Below are positions 19,860-29,405 of a stretch of DNA of 40,909 bases, piece after piece. The stretch lies in contig NZ_PPPT01000132.1 in the NCBI RefSeq assembly GCF_006483445.1, positions 1 to 40,909 on the forward strand, written 5' to 3'. Every line of letters starts with the position of its first letter. The stretch's first letter is position 1. Under the pieces are notes generated by a model. It was not told the origin of the DNA. It saw only the letters and a list, made by a program, of their open reading frames with translations, and searched no databases. Source of the stretch: Bradyrhizobium guangdongense. Lineage in GTDB: Bacteria > Pseudomonadota > Alphaproteobacteria > Rhizobiales > Xanthobacteraceae. A program made the translations under genes and the position numbers.

Positions 19860-21977
19860 TCAGGCCAGATGCAGTGCGGTGACCACGAGGTCGATCACCT
19901 TGATGCCGACGAAGGGAATGGCGATGCCGCCGAGGCCGTAGACCAGCAGGTTGCGGCGGAGCAGCGCACCGGCGCCGACGGCGCGGTAGGCGACGCCCTT
20001 CAGTGCCAGCGGAATCAAGCCGATGATGATCAAGGCGTTGAAGATGATCGCCGACAGGATCGCGCTCTGCGGGCTCGACAGGTTCATGACGTTGAGTACG
20101 TTGAGCTGCGGATAGAACGCCAGGAACATCGCCGGGATGATCGCAAAGTATTTTGCCACGTCGTTGGCGATCGAGAACGTGGTCAGCGCACCGCGCGTCA
20201 TCAGCAATTGCTTGCCGATCTCGACCACCTCGATCAACTTGGTCGGGTTGGAATCGAGGTCGACCATATTGCCGGCCTCACGCGCGGCTTGCGTGCCGGT
20301 GTTCATGGCGACGCCGACATCGGCCTGCGCCAGCGCAGGCGCGTCGTTGGTGCCGTCGCCGCACATCGCCACCAGCTTGCCCTTGGCTTGCTCGTCGCGG
20401 ATCAGCTTCAGCTTGTCCTCGGGCGTCGCCTGCGCCAGAAAATCGTCGACGCCGGCTTCCGCGGCGATCGCGGCCGCCGTCATCGGGTTGTCGCCGGTGA
20501 TCATGACGGTGCGGATGCCCATGCGGCGCAGTTCCGCAAAGCGCTCGCGGATGCCACCCTTGACGATGTCCTTCAATTGGACGATGCCGAGCAAGCGACC
20601 GTCCTTGGCGACCGCCAGCGGCGTGCCGCCGGATTTCGAGACGTCATCGGCGATCGCCTGGATCTCGCGGCCGAGATCCGACAGCCCCGCCGGCTGCGTT
20701 GCACGCGCCGCATTGCCGGAGGCAACCGCGAGCGGCGCGCCGCCGCCGATATAGTTGAGCATGGCATCGACCGCGCCCTTGCGCACCGATGAGCCGCCGG
20801 CGTCGACGCCGCTCATGCGGGTCTGCGCCGTGAACGGAATGAAGGTGGCGCCCAATTCGGCCATGTCGCGACCACGGATGCCGTATTTCTCCTTCGCGAG
20901 CACAACGATGGAGCGGCCCTCCGGCGTCTCGTCGGCGAGCGAGGCGAGTTGGGCCGCGTCCGCCAGCTCCTGCTCGGTCACGCCGCGCACGGGACGGAAG
21001 GCGGTGGCCTGGCGGTTGCCGAGCGTGATGGTGCCGGTCTTGTCGAGCAGGAGTGTGTCGACGTCGCCGGCGGCCTCGACGGCGCGGCCGGACATGGCCA
21101 GCACGTTGAAGCGCACCAACCGATCCATGCCGGCGATGCCGATCGCCGAGAGCAGCGCGCCGATCGTGGTCGGGATCAACGTCACGAACAGCGCGACCAG
21201 CACGATCACCGAAATCGAGCCGCCGGCATAGGCCGCGTAGCTCGGAATGGTAACGGTGGCGAACACGAAGATGATGGTGAGGCCGGCGAGCAGGATGTTG
21301 AGCGCGATCTCGTTCGGCGTCTTCGCCCGCTCGGCACCCTCCACCAGCCTGATCATGCGGTCGATGAAGGTCGAGCCCTGTGCCGCCGTGATCCGTACGC
21401 GGATCCAATCCGACAGCACCTGCGTGCCGCCTGTCACCGCCGAACGGTCGCCGCCGGATTCGCGGATGACCGGCGCGGATTCGCCTGTTATGGCGGCCTC
21501 GTTGACGGAGGCGACGCCCTCGATCACCTCGCCATCGGAAGGAATCGTGTCGCCGGCTTCCACCAGCACGATGTCGCCGACCTTCAGGCTGGTGCCCGCG
21601 ACCAGCTTGAAGTCGCGCCCGGAGCCGGTCAGCAGCTTGGCCTGGCTCTCGGTGCGGGTCTTGCGCAGCGTTTCGGCCTGCGCCTTGCCGCGGCCTTCGG
21701 CGACGGCTTCGGCGAGATTGGCGAACAACACAGTGAACCACAGCCAGAGAATGATCTGGAAAGTAAAGCCGAGATTTTCTCCGCCGGTGAAGAGGTCGCG
21801 CAGGAAGATCACCGTGGTGAGCGCAGCCACGATCTCGACCACGAACATCACGGGGTTCTTGATCATGGCCCGCGGATCGAGCTTGGTGAAGGCAGCGCCG
21901 ATGGCCGGCACCACGATCTTCGGGTCGAGCATCGCCGAGACCGGCATGCGCTTGTTGGGTTTAGAAACTGGCTCCAT
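19860..21977 (-). CDS. kdpB: K+-transporting P-type ATPase subunit KdpB
   Basis: Catalytic subunit that hydrolyses ATP to drive K+ uptake through KdpA. 705 residues from the ATG at 21977, preferred over the in-frame GTG at 21986 because CGGAG is 8 nt upstream. Motifs in this numbering: TGES (164-167, actuator domain), DKTGTIT with phosphorylated Asp312, and MCGDGTNDAPALAQADVGVAM in the hinge region. Seven membrane segments are expected: two pairs before the P domain and three at the C-terminus. The IPTTIGALL segment before the P domain corresponds to the P-type ion-path helix. It lies between kdpA (22 nt) and kdpC (11 nt). Confidence 0.96.
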   Translation of the reverse strand: MEPVSKPNKRMPVSAMLDPKIVVPAIGAAFTKLDPRAMIKNPVMFVVEIVAALTTVIFLRDLFTGGENLGFTFQIILWLWFTVLFANLAEAVAEGRGKAQAETLRKTRTESQAKLLTGSGRDFKLVAGTSLKVGDIVLVEAGDTIPSDGEVIEGVASVNEAAITGESAPVIRESGGDRSAVTGGTQVLSDWIRVRITAAQGSTFIDRMIRLVEGAERAKTPNEIALNILLAGLTIIFVFATVTIPSYAAYAGGSISVIVLVALFVTLIPTTIGALLSAIGIAGMDRLVRFNVLAMSGRAVEAAGDVDTLLLDKTGTITLGNRQATAFRPVRGVTEQELADAAQLASLADETPEGRSIVVLAKEKYGIRGRDMAELGATFIPFTAQTRMSGVDAGGSSVRKGAVDAMLNYIGGGAPLAVASGNAARATQPAGLSDLGREIQAIADDVSKSGGTPLAVAKDGRLLGIVQLKDIVKGGIRERFAELRRMGIRTVMITGDNPMTAAAIAAEAGVDDFLAQATPEDKLKLIRDEQAKGKLVAMCGDGTNDAPALAQADVGVAMNTGTQAAREAGNMVDLDSNPTKLIEVVEIGKQLLMTRGALTTFSIANDVAKYFAIIPAMFLAFYPQLNVLNVMNLSSPQSAILSAIIFNALIIIGLIPLALKGVAYRAVGAGALLRRNLLVYGLGGIAIPFVGIKVIDLVVTALHLA

Positions 21978-21999
21978 GGAGGTCACTCCGAAAATTCGA

Positions 22000-23703
<1,704 letters not shown>

Positions 23704-23709
23704 GGGAGT

Positions 23710-23814
23710 TCAACCTTTAAGAGCGAGTCGCGTGCGCAGGAGGGCTGCGAGCAACGCGAGCAGCAGCGCGACGAGCACGGCATCCGCCGCAAGCAGTTTG
23801 AGCAGCAGAAACAC
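23710..23814 (-). CDS. Candidate 34-residue hydrophobic peptide between kdpF and kdpA
   Basis: A GTG codon 3 nt after the kdpF stop opens a frame of 34 residues beginning MFLLLKLLAADAVLVALLL and ending RTRLALKG, then TGA 6 nt before the kdpA ATG. It would make one Leu/Ala-rich membrane helix with a positively charged C-terminus. About 70% of its codons end in G or C, compatible with real coding here. It fills the whole kdpF-kdpA gap and contains the kdpA ribosome site. No strong ribosome site precedes its own GTG, so it would depend on coupling to kdpF. It could instead be untranslated leader. It resembles KdpF only in size and hydrophobicity. Confidence 0.45.
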   Translation of the reverse strand: MFLLLKLLAADAVLVALLLALLAALLRTRLALKG

Positions 23815-23817
23815 GGC

Positions 23818-23907
23818 TCAGAACCGCTCGGGCCGCAGCAGCGCGTAGGTGAGGTAGATGAGCAGCCCGAGCGAGACGGCGCCGGCGAGCGAATAGTCGA
23901 AAATCAT
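23818..23907 (-). CDS. kdpF: K+-transporting ATPase stabilising peptide KdpF
   Basis: A 29-residue single-pass peptide (MIFDYSLAGAVSLGLLIYLT, ending YALLRPERF). The YLTYALLRPERF end is the usual KdpF signature. The family stabilises the KdpABC complex in the membrane. GGAGG sits about 7 nt before the ATG at 23907. It is preceded by a 27-residue ORF (13-nt gap) and followed 3 nt later by the candidate 34-residue ORF and kdpA. Confidence 0.9.
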   Translation of the reverse strand: MIFDYSLAGAVSLGLLIYLTYALLRPERF

Positions 23908-23920
23908 GACCGCCCTCCCG

Positions 23921-24004
23921 TCACAGCCGTTCGCAGGCGTAGGTGTAGCCGACCGCAAGAGCAAAGAAGCCAAAACCCAGCGCCAGCATGATGATGTCGA
24001 ACAT
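23921..24004 (-). CDS. 27-residue membrane peptide leading the kdp operon
   Basis: The frame encodes MFDIIMLALGFGFFALAVGY followed by TYACERL and TGA. GAGG lies 8 nt upstream of the ATG, a convincing ribosome site. One membrane helix with a Tyr/Cys/Arg end is predicted. I recall closely similar short peptides upstream of kdpF in other bacteria, sometimes vaguely annotated as K+-transport related, so it is probably a real conserved part of the operon with unknown function. It is the first gene of the kdp operon visible here. Confidence 0.7.
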   Translation of the reverse strand: MFDIIMLALGFGFFALAVGYTYACERL

Positions 24005-24488
24005 CGGACGTACCTCAGCAGCAGCGCGGCGATGAATCGGATTACCGCGCGAACGGTGGGACAAGTGCCACCCGAGGCATAGGTTTTCGAGATGTGGCCC
24101 ATGGCGACGTTATAGGAATTCCATAAAGGCGGTGAGGTAGAACAACGCCGCAGGCACGCGCTGCTGCCACACAAACCACTGTCGTCCCGGACAAGCGCGC
24201 CCCAAGCGCGCGCCGATCCGGGACCCATACCCCTCAGGAAGAAGTTTGGCGAAGACTCGTGGTTGGCAGCTTGCGCAACGACTGCTGCCTGGGGGTATGG
24301 GTCCCGGCCTTCGCCGGGACGACAGTTGTGGGTGGGAATGCAAGTCTGCCTCCCTCACCACACCCTGCCCCCACTTATGAAATCCTTATTTCTCTCTCCC
24401 TCTCCTCCCCTCGTTTTCAAATGCCGTTCCGTCCCATCTTGGCCATGAAGATCACCTCGCGTGATCGACACGACAACGGGACACGACC
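24005..24488. other. Divergent intergenic region upstream of kdp
   Basis: 484 nt between the kdp operon (-) and the gene at 24489 (+). It contains the kdp promoter (not located; no clear KdpE site recognised), the palindromic repeat at 24178-24326 and a pure pyrimidine run of 24 nt at 24389-24412. No protein-coding frame here is convincing. Confidence 0.6.
24178..24326. repeat. Nested palindromic repeat (GGGACCCATACCCC type)
   Basis: Outer arms 24178-24190 (ACTGTCGTCCCGG) with 24314-24326 (13 of 13) and inner arms 24218-24233 (CCGGGACCCATACCCC) with 24292-24307 (16 of 16). A small GC-rich hairpin, CCGG-CCTTCG-CCGG, is nested in the right part. This is an element type widespread in Bradyrhizobium and relatives. 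It lies about 170 nt upstream of the first kdp ORF, away from any gene end. Confidence 0.82.
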
Positions 24489-24956
24489 ATGTCCGCCAAC
24501 ACCAGAGACTACGACCCCGCCGCGCTTGGCGCCCGCTTGCGCAGTGCGCCAGCCATGACGCGACCGTTGATGCTTGACGTCATCGACACGGCCTGCCGGC
24601 GCATCCCCTCACTCGGCTCGAGCGAACGAACCGCTCGCCTCGCACGCCTGATCGACGCCGGAGCCTGGGCGGACGCAACGCTGGCGCTGATGGCCCTGGA
24701 GCTGCCTCTGTGGCAGGTCCGCCGCATCGCTTATGACGACGGCGAATGGCATTGCGCGCTCTCGCGGGAACGCGAACTGCCGGACTGGCTCGACAGTGCG
24801 GTCGACGCCCGGCATCCGGATCTCGCCATCGCCCTGCTCTCGGCCTTCGCCGAGGCGCAGACGCTGGCAGCGGCGGCGAGCCGGCCGAGCGTGCCCTCGG
24901 TGAGAGCGGCCCTAGACCCGCGCTACGAGCCCGTTGGCTGCGATCATTTCGGCTAG
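24489..24956 (+). CDS. Conserved-type hypothetical protein (155 residues)
   Basis: Soluble, Ala/Leu/Arg-rich and mostly helical. Segments include MLDVIDTACRRIPSLGSSER, RLARLIDAGAWADATLALMA and LELPLWQVRRIAYDDGEWHC, and the C-terminus is RYEPVGCDHFG. The WQVRRIAYDDGEWHCALSR core looks like a conserved block of rhizobial hypothetical proteins, but I do not recognise a named family. GGGA precedes the ATG at suitable spacing and codon use is typical of the chromosome. It heads a run of small genes (24489-25891) on the same strand; the next ORF begins 24 nt after its stop. No function is proposed. Confidence 0.75.
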   Translation: MSANTRDYDPAALGARLRSAPAMTRPLMLDVIDTACRRIPSLGSSERTARLARLIDAGAWADATLALMALELPLWQVRRIAYDDGEWHCALSRERELPDWLDSAVDARHPDLAIALLSAFAEAQTLAAAASRPSVPSVRAALDPRYEPVGCDHFG

Positions 24957-24980
24957 CCCACACATCAGGAAGGACAGACC

Positions 24981-25169
24981 ATGTCGATGCTCACGCATCG
25001 CCTCGAACGGCCGATTCATTCCGCTGACGAGGCAACCATCCTCGGCACCCTTGCCACGACTGCTGGGCGCTTCTGCCTGCAGCTCTTTGCGATCCTCTCG
25101 ACGGGCAGCGTGCTGACGCTCCTGATCGCGCTCAAGACCGCGGCTCATCTCTGGCGCTTTCACCCCTGA
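24981..25169 (+). CDS. Small single-pass membrane protein (62 residues), unknown
   Basis: Starts MSMLTHRLERPIHSADEATI and has one hydrophobic helix (about 31-52, FCLQLFAILSTGSVLTLLIA) before LKTAAHLWRFHP. AAGGA lies about 8 nt upstream of the ATG. No known domain. Position 24 nt after the 155-residue gene suggests co-transcription. Confidence 0.65.
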   Translation: MSMLTHRLERPIHSADEATILGTLATTAGRFCLQLFAILSTGSVLTLLIALKTAAHLWRFHP

Positions 25170-25285
25170 TCGATCGTCCCCACGGAACCGCCTTTATGAC
25201 TTTCCTATACCAGGCCGGCACCGGCCCTCTCGCATTCCTACGGTGCGGCGCCGCAAAGTGGCCGCAGCTCTCCAGGGAAACCGCC

Positions 25286-25678
25286 ATGGCCGCAATCGCC
25301 TTCAATGCCGTGCCTCACCCGCAGCCGGACTCCGGCGCGTTCGCCAAGCAATCCGCCATGGTCATGAGCGAGCCAAAGCCAGACTTCCAGTCGCTCGACC
25401 CCGATATCGTCAGCGAGGCGATTCCGGCCTTCTTCATCGGCCGCAACAGGGCCGGCTTCTGGGTCGCACGCGACGCCCGAGGCCGGGTGGGCGGCATCTT
25501 CCTGCTCAAGGGTTTTGCGGTGGATTTTGCCAACGCCCAAAGCAGGCCGGCGCGCTGCGCGCTCATCTTTCCGTCGACCCCCGTCGAGCTCGACATCAAC
25601 AACCACGGCAATCCCGTCATCGCCGCACTGGCGCAATTGACCGCGCTGGCCAGGCGGTTCCTGAGGTTCGCGACATGA
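25286..25678 (+). CDS. Hypothetical protein (130 residues)
   Basis: Starts at the ATG at 25286, supported by AGGGA about 7 nt upstream; a longer frame from 25196 has no ribosome site. The protein runs MAAIAFNAVPHPQPDSGAFA, then ALFIGRNRAGFWVARDARG-type sequence (residues about 50-70, FFIGRNRAGFWVARDARGR), GGIFLLKGFAVDFA and a C-terminal helix ending RRFLRFAT. The central beta-rich segment (FWVARDARGRVGGIFLLK) resembles small rhizobial hypotheticals. No catalytic motif, signal peptide or membrane helix. The stop overlaps the next ATG as ATGA, so it is coupled to the following peptide. Confidence 0.7.
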   Translation: MAAIAFNAVPHPQPDSGAFAKQSAMVMSEPKPDFQSLDPDIVSEAIPAFFIGRNRAGFWVARDARGRVGGIFLLKGFAVDFANAQSRPARCALIFPSTPVELDINNHGNPVIAALAQLTALARRFLRFAT

Positions 25679-25761
25679 TCGAGCTGAAGATCATCCTCAT
25701 GATCAGCCTGGTGGCCGCTTTGCTGTTCGGCATGCGGATCGCCGCGCCTCGAGGCAATTGA
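25675..25761 (+). CDS. 28-residue membrane peptide
   Basis: The ATG at 25675 overlaps the stop of the previous gene (ATGA). The product, MIELKIILMISLVAALLFGM then RIAAPRGN, is one membrane helix with a basic C-terminus. Its stop lies 1 nt before the next ATG (25763). The tight spacing on both sides supports translation, although such a short frame could arise by chance. Confidence 0.55.
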   Translation: MIELKIILMISLVAALLFGMRIAAPRGN

Positions 25762-25762
25762 C

Positions 25763-25891
25763 ATGAAACTTGCAAAGGCAAATCTGGAGCAGGTCGTCAC
25801 CACGACCATCCTCACGGTGACGCTGAGCCTGATCTGGGGCGGCATCCTGACACTCGTGGTCACCCTGCTCGCGCGCGGGCTTGGCGCCTAG
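25763..25891 (+). CDS. 42-residue membrane peptide
   Basis: Begins MKLAKANLEQVVTTTILTVT and continues as a Leu/Ile/Val/Thr-rich helix (SLIWGGILTLVVTLLARGLG) ending in GA. It is a single-pass peptide with a positive N-terminus. It starts 1 nt after the stop of the 28-residue peptide and ends the small-protein cluster. Family unknown. Confidence 0.6.
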   Translation: MKLAKANLEQVVTTTILTVTLSLIWGGILTLVVTLLARGLGA

Positions 25892-26022
25892 CCTAGGATT
25901 TCGCCGCGTCCTCCTGCGAGGCAGGCAGCCGGGCGCGAACCGCGGTCGCGATGCCGGGTGGACAGGACTGCGGATAGCGCCTCCGCTGGCGCATCGCTGT
26001 GGAACCGTGTAGATCGATTGGC

Positions 26023-26658
<636 letters not shown>

Positions 26659-26668
26659 GCGACGACGG

Positions 26669-26773
26669 CTAGAGCTTTATCCGTTCCGATGGAATCGGAA
26701 CGGAGCTCTAGATTCTTGTTTTGACGCGTTTTCTTGACGCGAACCGGCATCCACTTCGCTGGAAAACGCTCTA
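26669..26773. repeat. Rhizobiales-type intergenic repeat (AGAGC...GCTCTA)
   Basis: Left part: a 10-bp perfect hairpin CCGTTCCGAT (26681-26690), loop GGA, ATCGGAACGG (26694-26703), flanked by CTAGAGCT (26669-26676) and AGCTCTAG (26704-26711). Right part: the conserved TTCTTGTTTTGACGCGTTTT and GGCATCCACTTCGCTGGAAA blocks ending CGCTCTA. I recognise this as a very abundant repeat family of Bradyrhizobium and relatives. Its last three bases are the TAG stop codon of the convergent acyl-CoA dehydrogenase. Confidence 0.85.
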
Positions 26774-27937
26774 ATACGACTTTGCGAGGCCGAGCACCTT
26801 CTCCGCGATGAAACTCAGCGCGAGCTGCGGACTGACCGGCGCGATGCGCGGGATCAGGATCTCGCGCAGGTAACGTTCGACATGAAACTCCTTGGCGTAA
26901 CCGAAACCGCCATGGGTCATCACCGCCTGCTCGCAAGCCGAAAAACCGGCTTCGCCTGCCAGGTATTTTGCGGCATTGGCGGCAGCGCCGCAGGGCATCC
27001 CCTTGTCGTATTGCCAGGCCGCCGACATCACCATCAGCCAGGCGGCTTCGAGCTCGACCCAGTTCACGGCGAGCGGATGCTGGATGCCCTGGTTCTTGCC
27101 GATCGGGCGATTGAACACCACGCGTGTCTTGGCATATTCGGTCGCGCGTGACAGCGCCACCTTGCCGAGGCCGACCGCTTCCGCGGCGATGAGGATGCGC
27201 TCGGGGTTCATGCCCTCGAGAATGTACTGAAAACCCTTGCCCTCTTCGCCGATGCGATCCTCCATCGGGATCTCAAAATCCTCGAAGAACAATTCGTTGG
27301 AATCGACGATCTTGCGCCCCATCTTCTCGATCTCGTGGACCTTGATCCGCTTGCGGTCGAAGTCTGTGTAGAACAGGCTCAACCCGTGCGTCGGCGAGCG
27401 CACCTCCTCCAGCGGCGTGGTGCGCGCCAGCAGCAATATCTTGTGCGCGACCTGCGCGGTGGAGATCCAGACCTTCTGGCCGTTGACGATGTAGCGGTCG
27501 TTCTTGGCCACCGCACGGGTCTTGAGCTGCGTGGTGTTGAGGCCCGTGTTCGGCTCAGTGACGGCAAAGCACGCCTTCTCGCGGCCCTCGACCATCGGCG
27601 GCAACATGCGCTTGCGCTGCTCCTCGGTGCCGAACACCACGACGGGATTGAGGCCGAACACGTTGATATGCACGGCTGACGCGCCCGACATCCCGGCGCC
27701 GGATTCTGCGATGGTCCGCATCATGATCGCAGCCTCGGTGATGCCGAGCCCCGAGCCGCCATAGGCTTCCGGCACGCAGATGCCGAGCCAGCCGGCGTCG
27801 GCTAAGGCCTTATGGAAATCGTGCGGAAAACCGCCGTCGTGATCCTTCTTCAACCAATAGGCATCAGGAAAGTTTTCGCAGATTTTTGCGACGGCGTCGC
27901 GGATCGACTCCTGCTGGTCGGTGAGCGCGAAATCCAT
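26771..27937 (-). CDS. Acyl-CoA dehydrogenase, family member with displaced catalytic Glu
   Basis: FAD-dependent alpha,beta-dehydrogenase of acyl-CoA thioesters. 388 residues with all three domains: N-terminal helices, the middle beta domain with CFAVTEPNTGLNTTQ (about 123-137) and the C-terminal helical domain with TRVVFNRPIGKNQGIQ (about 271-286). The usual YEGT catalytic Glu near the C-terminus is absent; the aligned segment reads RIAPVSP with Pro367. Instead Glu246 in NPERILIA sits where isovaleryl- and long-chain acyl-CoA dehydrogenases carry their base, so the enzyme may still be active, perhaps on branched or unusual substrates. It diverges from a MaoC/CitE-like pair, which suggests a joint CoA-ester pathway. 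The substrate cannot be told from sequence. The TAG stop comes from the adjoining repeat. Confidence 0.9.
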   Translation of the reverse strand: MDFALTDQQESIRDAVAKICENFPDAYWLKKDHDGGFPHDFHKALADAGWLGICVPEAYGGSGLGITEAAIMMRTIAESGAGMSGASAVHINVFGLNPVVVFGTEEQRKRMLPPMVEGREKACFAVTEPNTGLNTTQLKTRAVAKNDRYIVNGQKVWISTAQVAHKILLLARTTPLEEVRSPTHGLSLFYTDFDRKRIKVHEIEKMGRKIVDSNELFFEDFEIPMEDRIGEEGKGFQYILEGMNPERILIAAEAVGLGKVALSRATEYAKTRVVFNRPIGKNQGIQHPLAVNWVELEAAWLMVMSAAWQYDKGMPCGAAANAAKYLAGEAGFSACEQAVMTHGGFGYAKEFHVERYLREILIPRIAPVSPQLALSFIAEKVLGLAKSY

Positions 27938-28094
27938 GCTCTTGATCTCCTTGACGAGAGCCGCAACCGCCGAAGCGCCACGGACCTCCCCGTCACGCCA
28001 TTTCCTGCTTGAGCTAAACGTGCGTATTCTGTCAAGGATAGGAACAGCGCATGGAGCTATGCGCCAACGAGAAGAACCAAGGGAGCGAGACAGG

Positions 28095-28547
28095 ATGGCC
28101 GGGCTCTATTTCGAGGAGTTTTCCGTGGGGCAGGAATTCAGGCATCCGCTGACCCGCACCGTGACCGAGATGGACAACACCATGTTCAGCCTGCTGACAC
28201 TCAACCCGCAGCCGCTGCACATTGATGCGCATTTCGCGGCGTCGACCGAATTCGGCCAGCGCATCTTCAACAGCCTCTATACGCTCGGTATCATGATCGG
28301 CATGACGGTCTATGACACGACCATGGGCACCACCGTCGCCAATCTCGGCATGACCGACGTCACCTTTCCAAAGCCGGTCTTCCATGGCGATACGTTGCGG
28401 GCGACGACGAAGGTGCTGTCGGTGCGGGAGTCCAAATCGCGGCCCAAGGCTGGCATCGTCGAGTTCGAACACCATGCCCTCAACCAGAATGACGAGATCG
28501 TCGGCAAATGCCGCCGCATGGCGCTGATGCACAAGAGGCCGGTCTGA
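28095..28547 (+). CDS. MaoC family (R)-specific hydratase/dehydratase
   Basis: Hot-dog fold hydratase, 150 residues from the ATG at 28095 (GGGAG about 9 nt upstream); an open frame reaches back to 27921 but has no family sequence. The hydratase motif region reads DNTMFSLLTLNPQPLHID (27-44). His42 is conserved, but the GD-x-NP aspartate of classical R-hydratases is replaced, as in the mesaconyl/itaconyl-CoA hydratase-like branch of MaoC proteins. FHGDTLRATTKVL and SRPKAGIVEFEHHALNQ are typical of the fold. Its TGA shares a base with the next gene's ATG, so it is coupled to the CitE-like lyase. Together they resemble hydratase/lyase pairs of C5-dicarboxyl-CoA breakdown (for example itaconate). 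This is inference from context. Confidence 0.88.
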   Translation: MAGLYFEEFSVGQEFRHPLTRTVTEMDNTMFSLLTLNPQPLHIDAHFAASTEFGQRIFNSLYTLGIMIGMTVYDTTMGTTVANLGMTDVTFPKPVFHGDTLRATTKVLSVRESKSRPKAGIVEFEHHALNQNDEIVGKCRRMALMHKRPV

Positions 28548-29398
28548 TGCGCTCCATGCTGTTCGTGCCGGGCGATTCCCCGCGCAAATTCGAAAAGGCC
28601 AGCCAAGGAAACGCCGACGCACTGATCATCGACGTCGAGGATTCCGTCGTCGCGGAGAAGAAGGACGAGGCGCGCAAGCTCACACTCGCGATGCTCAAGG
28701 GGCAGCGCGGACCGCATCAGCTCTATGTGCGCGTCAACGCGCTCGACACAGGCATGACCCTGACCGATCTCGCCGCTATCATGCCCGGCGTGCCCGACGG
28801 CATCGTGCTGCCGAAATCGCAGGGCGGCGACGATGTGCGGCAGGTCGGGCTTTGGCTGGATGCGTTCGAGGCGGCGGCCGGCTCAAAGATCGGCGCGACC
28901 CGCATCGTTTGTGTCGCCACCGAAACCGCTGGCTCGATCTTCGGGCTCGGCTCGTACAAGAACTGCTCCCCTCGCCTCGCCGGCCTGATGTGGGGCGCCG
29001 AAGATCTGTCGGCCTCGCTCGGCGCCACCGAGAAGGCCTCTAGCGGCGTCTTCCACAGCCCCTATCGTCTTGCGCGCGATCTCTGCCTGATGGCGGCGGC
29101 CGCAGCCGAGGTCGCCCCGATCGACACCGTCTATACCGACATCGATAATCTCGCAGGTCTGGAAGCGGAAACGCGCGCGGCGCGGCGCGACGGCTTTTCG
29201 GCCAAGGCGCTGATCCATCCAAAACACGTCGACATCGTCAACGCGGCCTTCGCGCCGACGGACGCCGAACGCGCGTGGGCCGAGAAGGTGATCGCCGCAT
29301 TTGCCGGCAATCCCGACGCCGGCACGCTGCGGCTCGACGGCCAGATGATCGACAAGCCACATCTGCGCGCCGCGCAGAAGATTCTGGGACTAAGCTAA
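28547..29398 (+). CDS. HpcH/HpaI aldolase / CitE-like CoA-ester lyase
   Basis: Mg-dependent lyase of the citrate-lyase beta-subunit family, which cleaves (or forms) malyl-, citramalyl- or citryl-CoA type esters. 283 residues from the ATG at 28547, overlapping the MaoC stop (TGATG). Signatures: RSMLFVPGDSPRKFEKA (2-18), LIIDVEDSVV (26-35), Arg62 in YVRVNAL, GIVLPKSQGG (85-94), metal ligands Glu126 (VATETAG) and Asp153 (WGAEDLSASLG), and DGFSAKALIHPKHVDIVN near 220. No CitD/CitF partners are near, so it acts as a stand-alone lyase, most likely on a hydroxyacyl-CoA made by the MaoC hydratase. Confidence 0.9.
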   Translation: MRSMLFVPGDSPRKFEKASQGNADALIIDVEDSVVAEKKDEARKLTLAMLKGQRGPHQLYVRVNALDTGMTLTDLAAIMPGVPDGIVLPKSQGGDDVRQVGLWLDAFEAAAGSKIGATRIVCVATETAGSIFGLGSYKNCSPRLAGLMWGAEDLSASLGATEKASSGVFHSPYRLARDLCLMAAAAAEVAPIDTVYTDIDNLAGLEAETRAARRDGFSAKALIHPKHVDIVNAAFAPTDAERAWAEKVIAAFAGNPDAGTLRLDGQMIDKPHLRAAQKILGLS

Positions 29399-29405
29399 TT
29401 GAGTC

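Noticed and set aside
26694..26720. GGAAC-N16-GTTT resembling an EcfG promoter
   Set aside because: It lies inside an abundant intergenic repeat and points into the 3' end of a convergent gene, so it is most likely chance.
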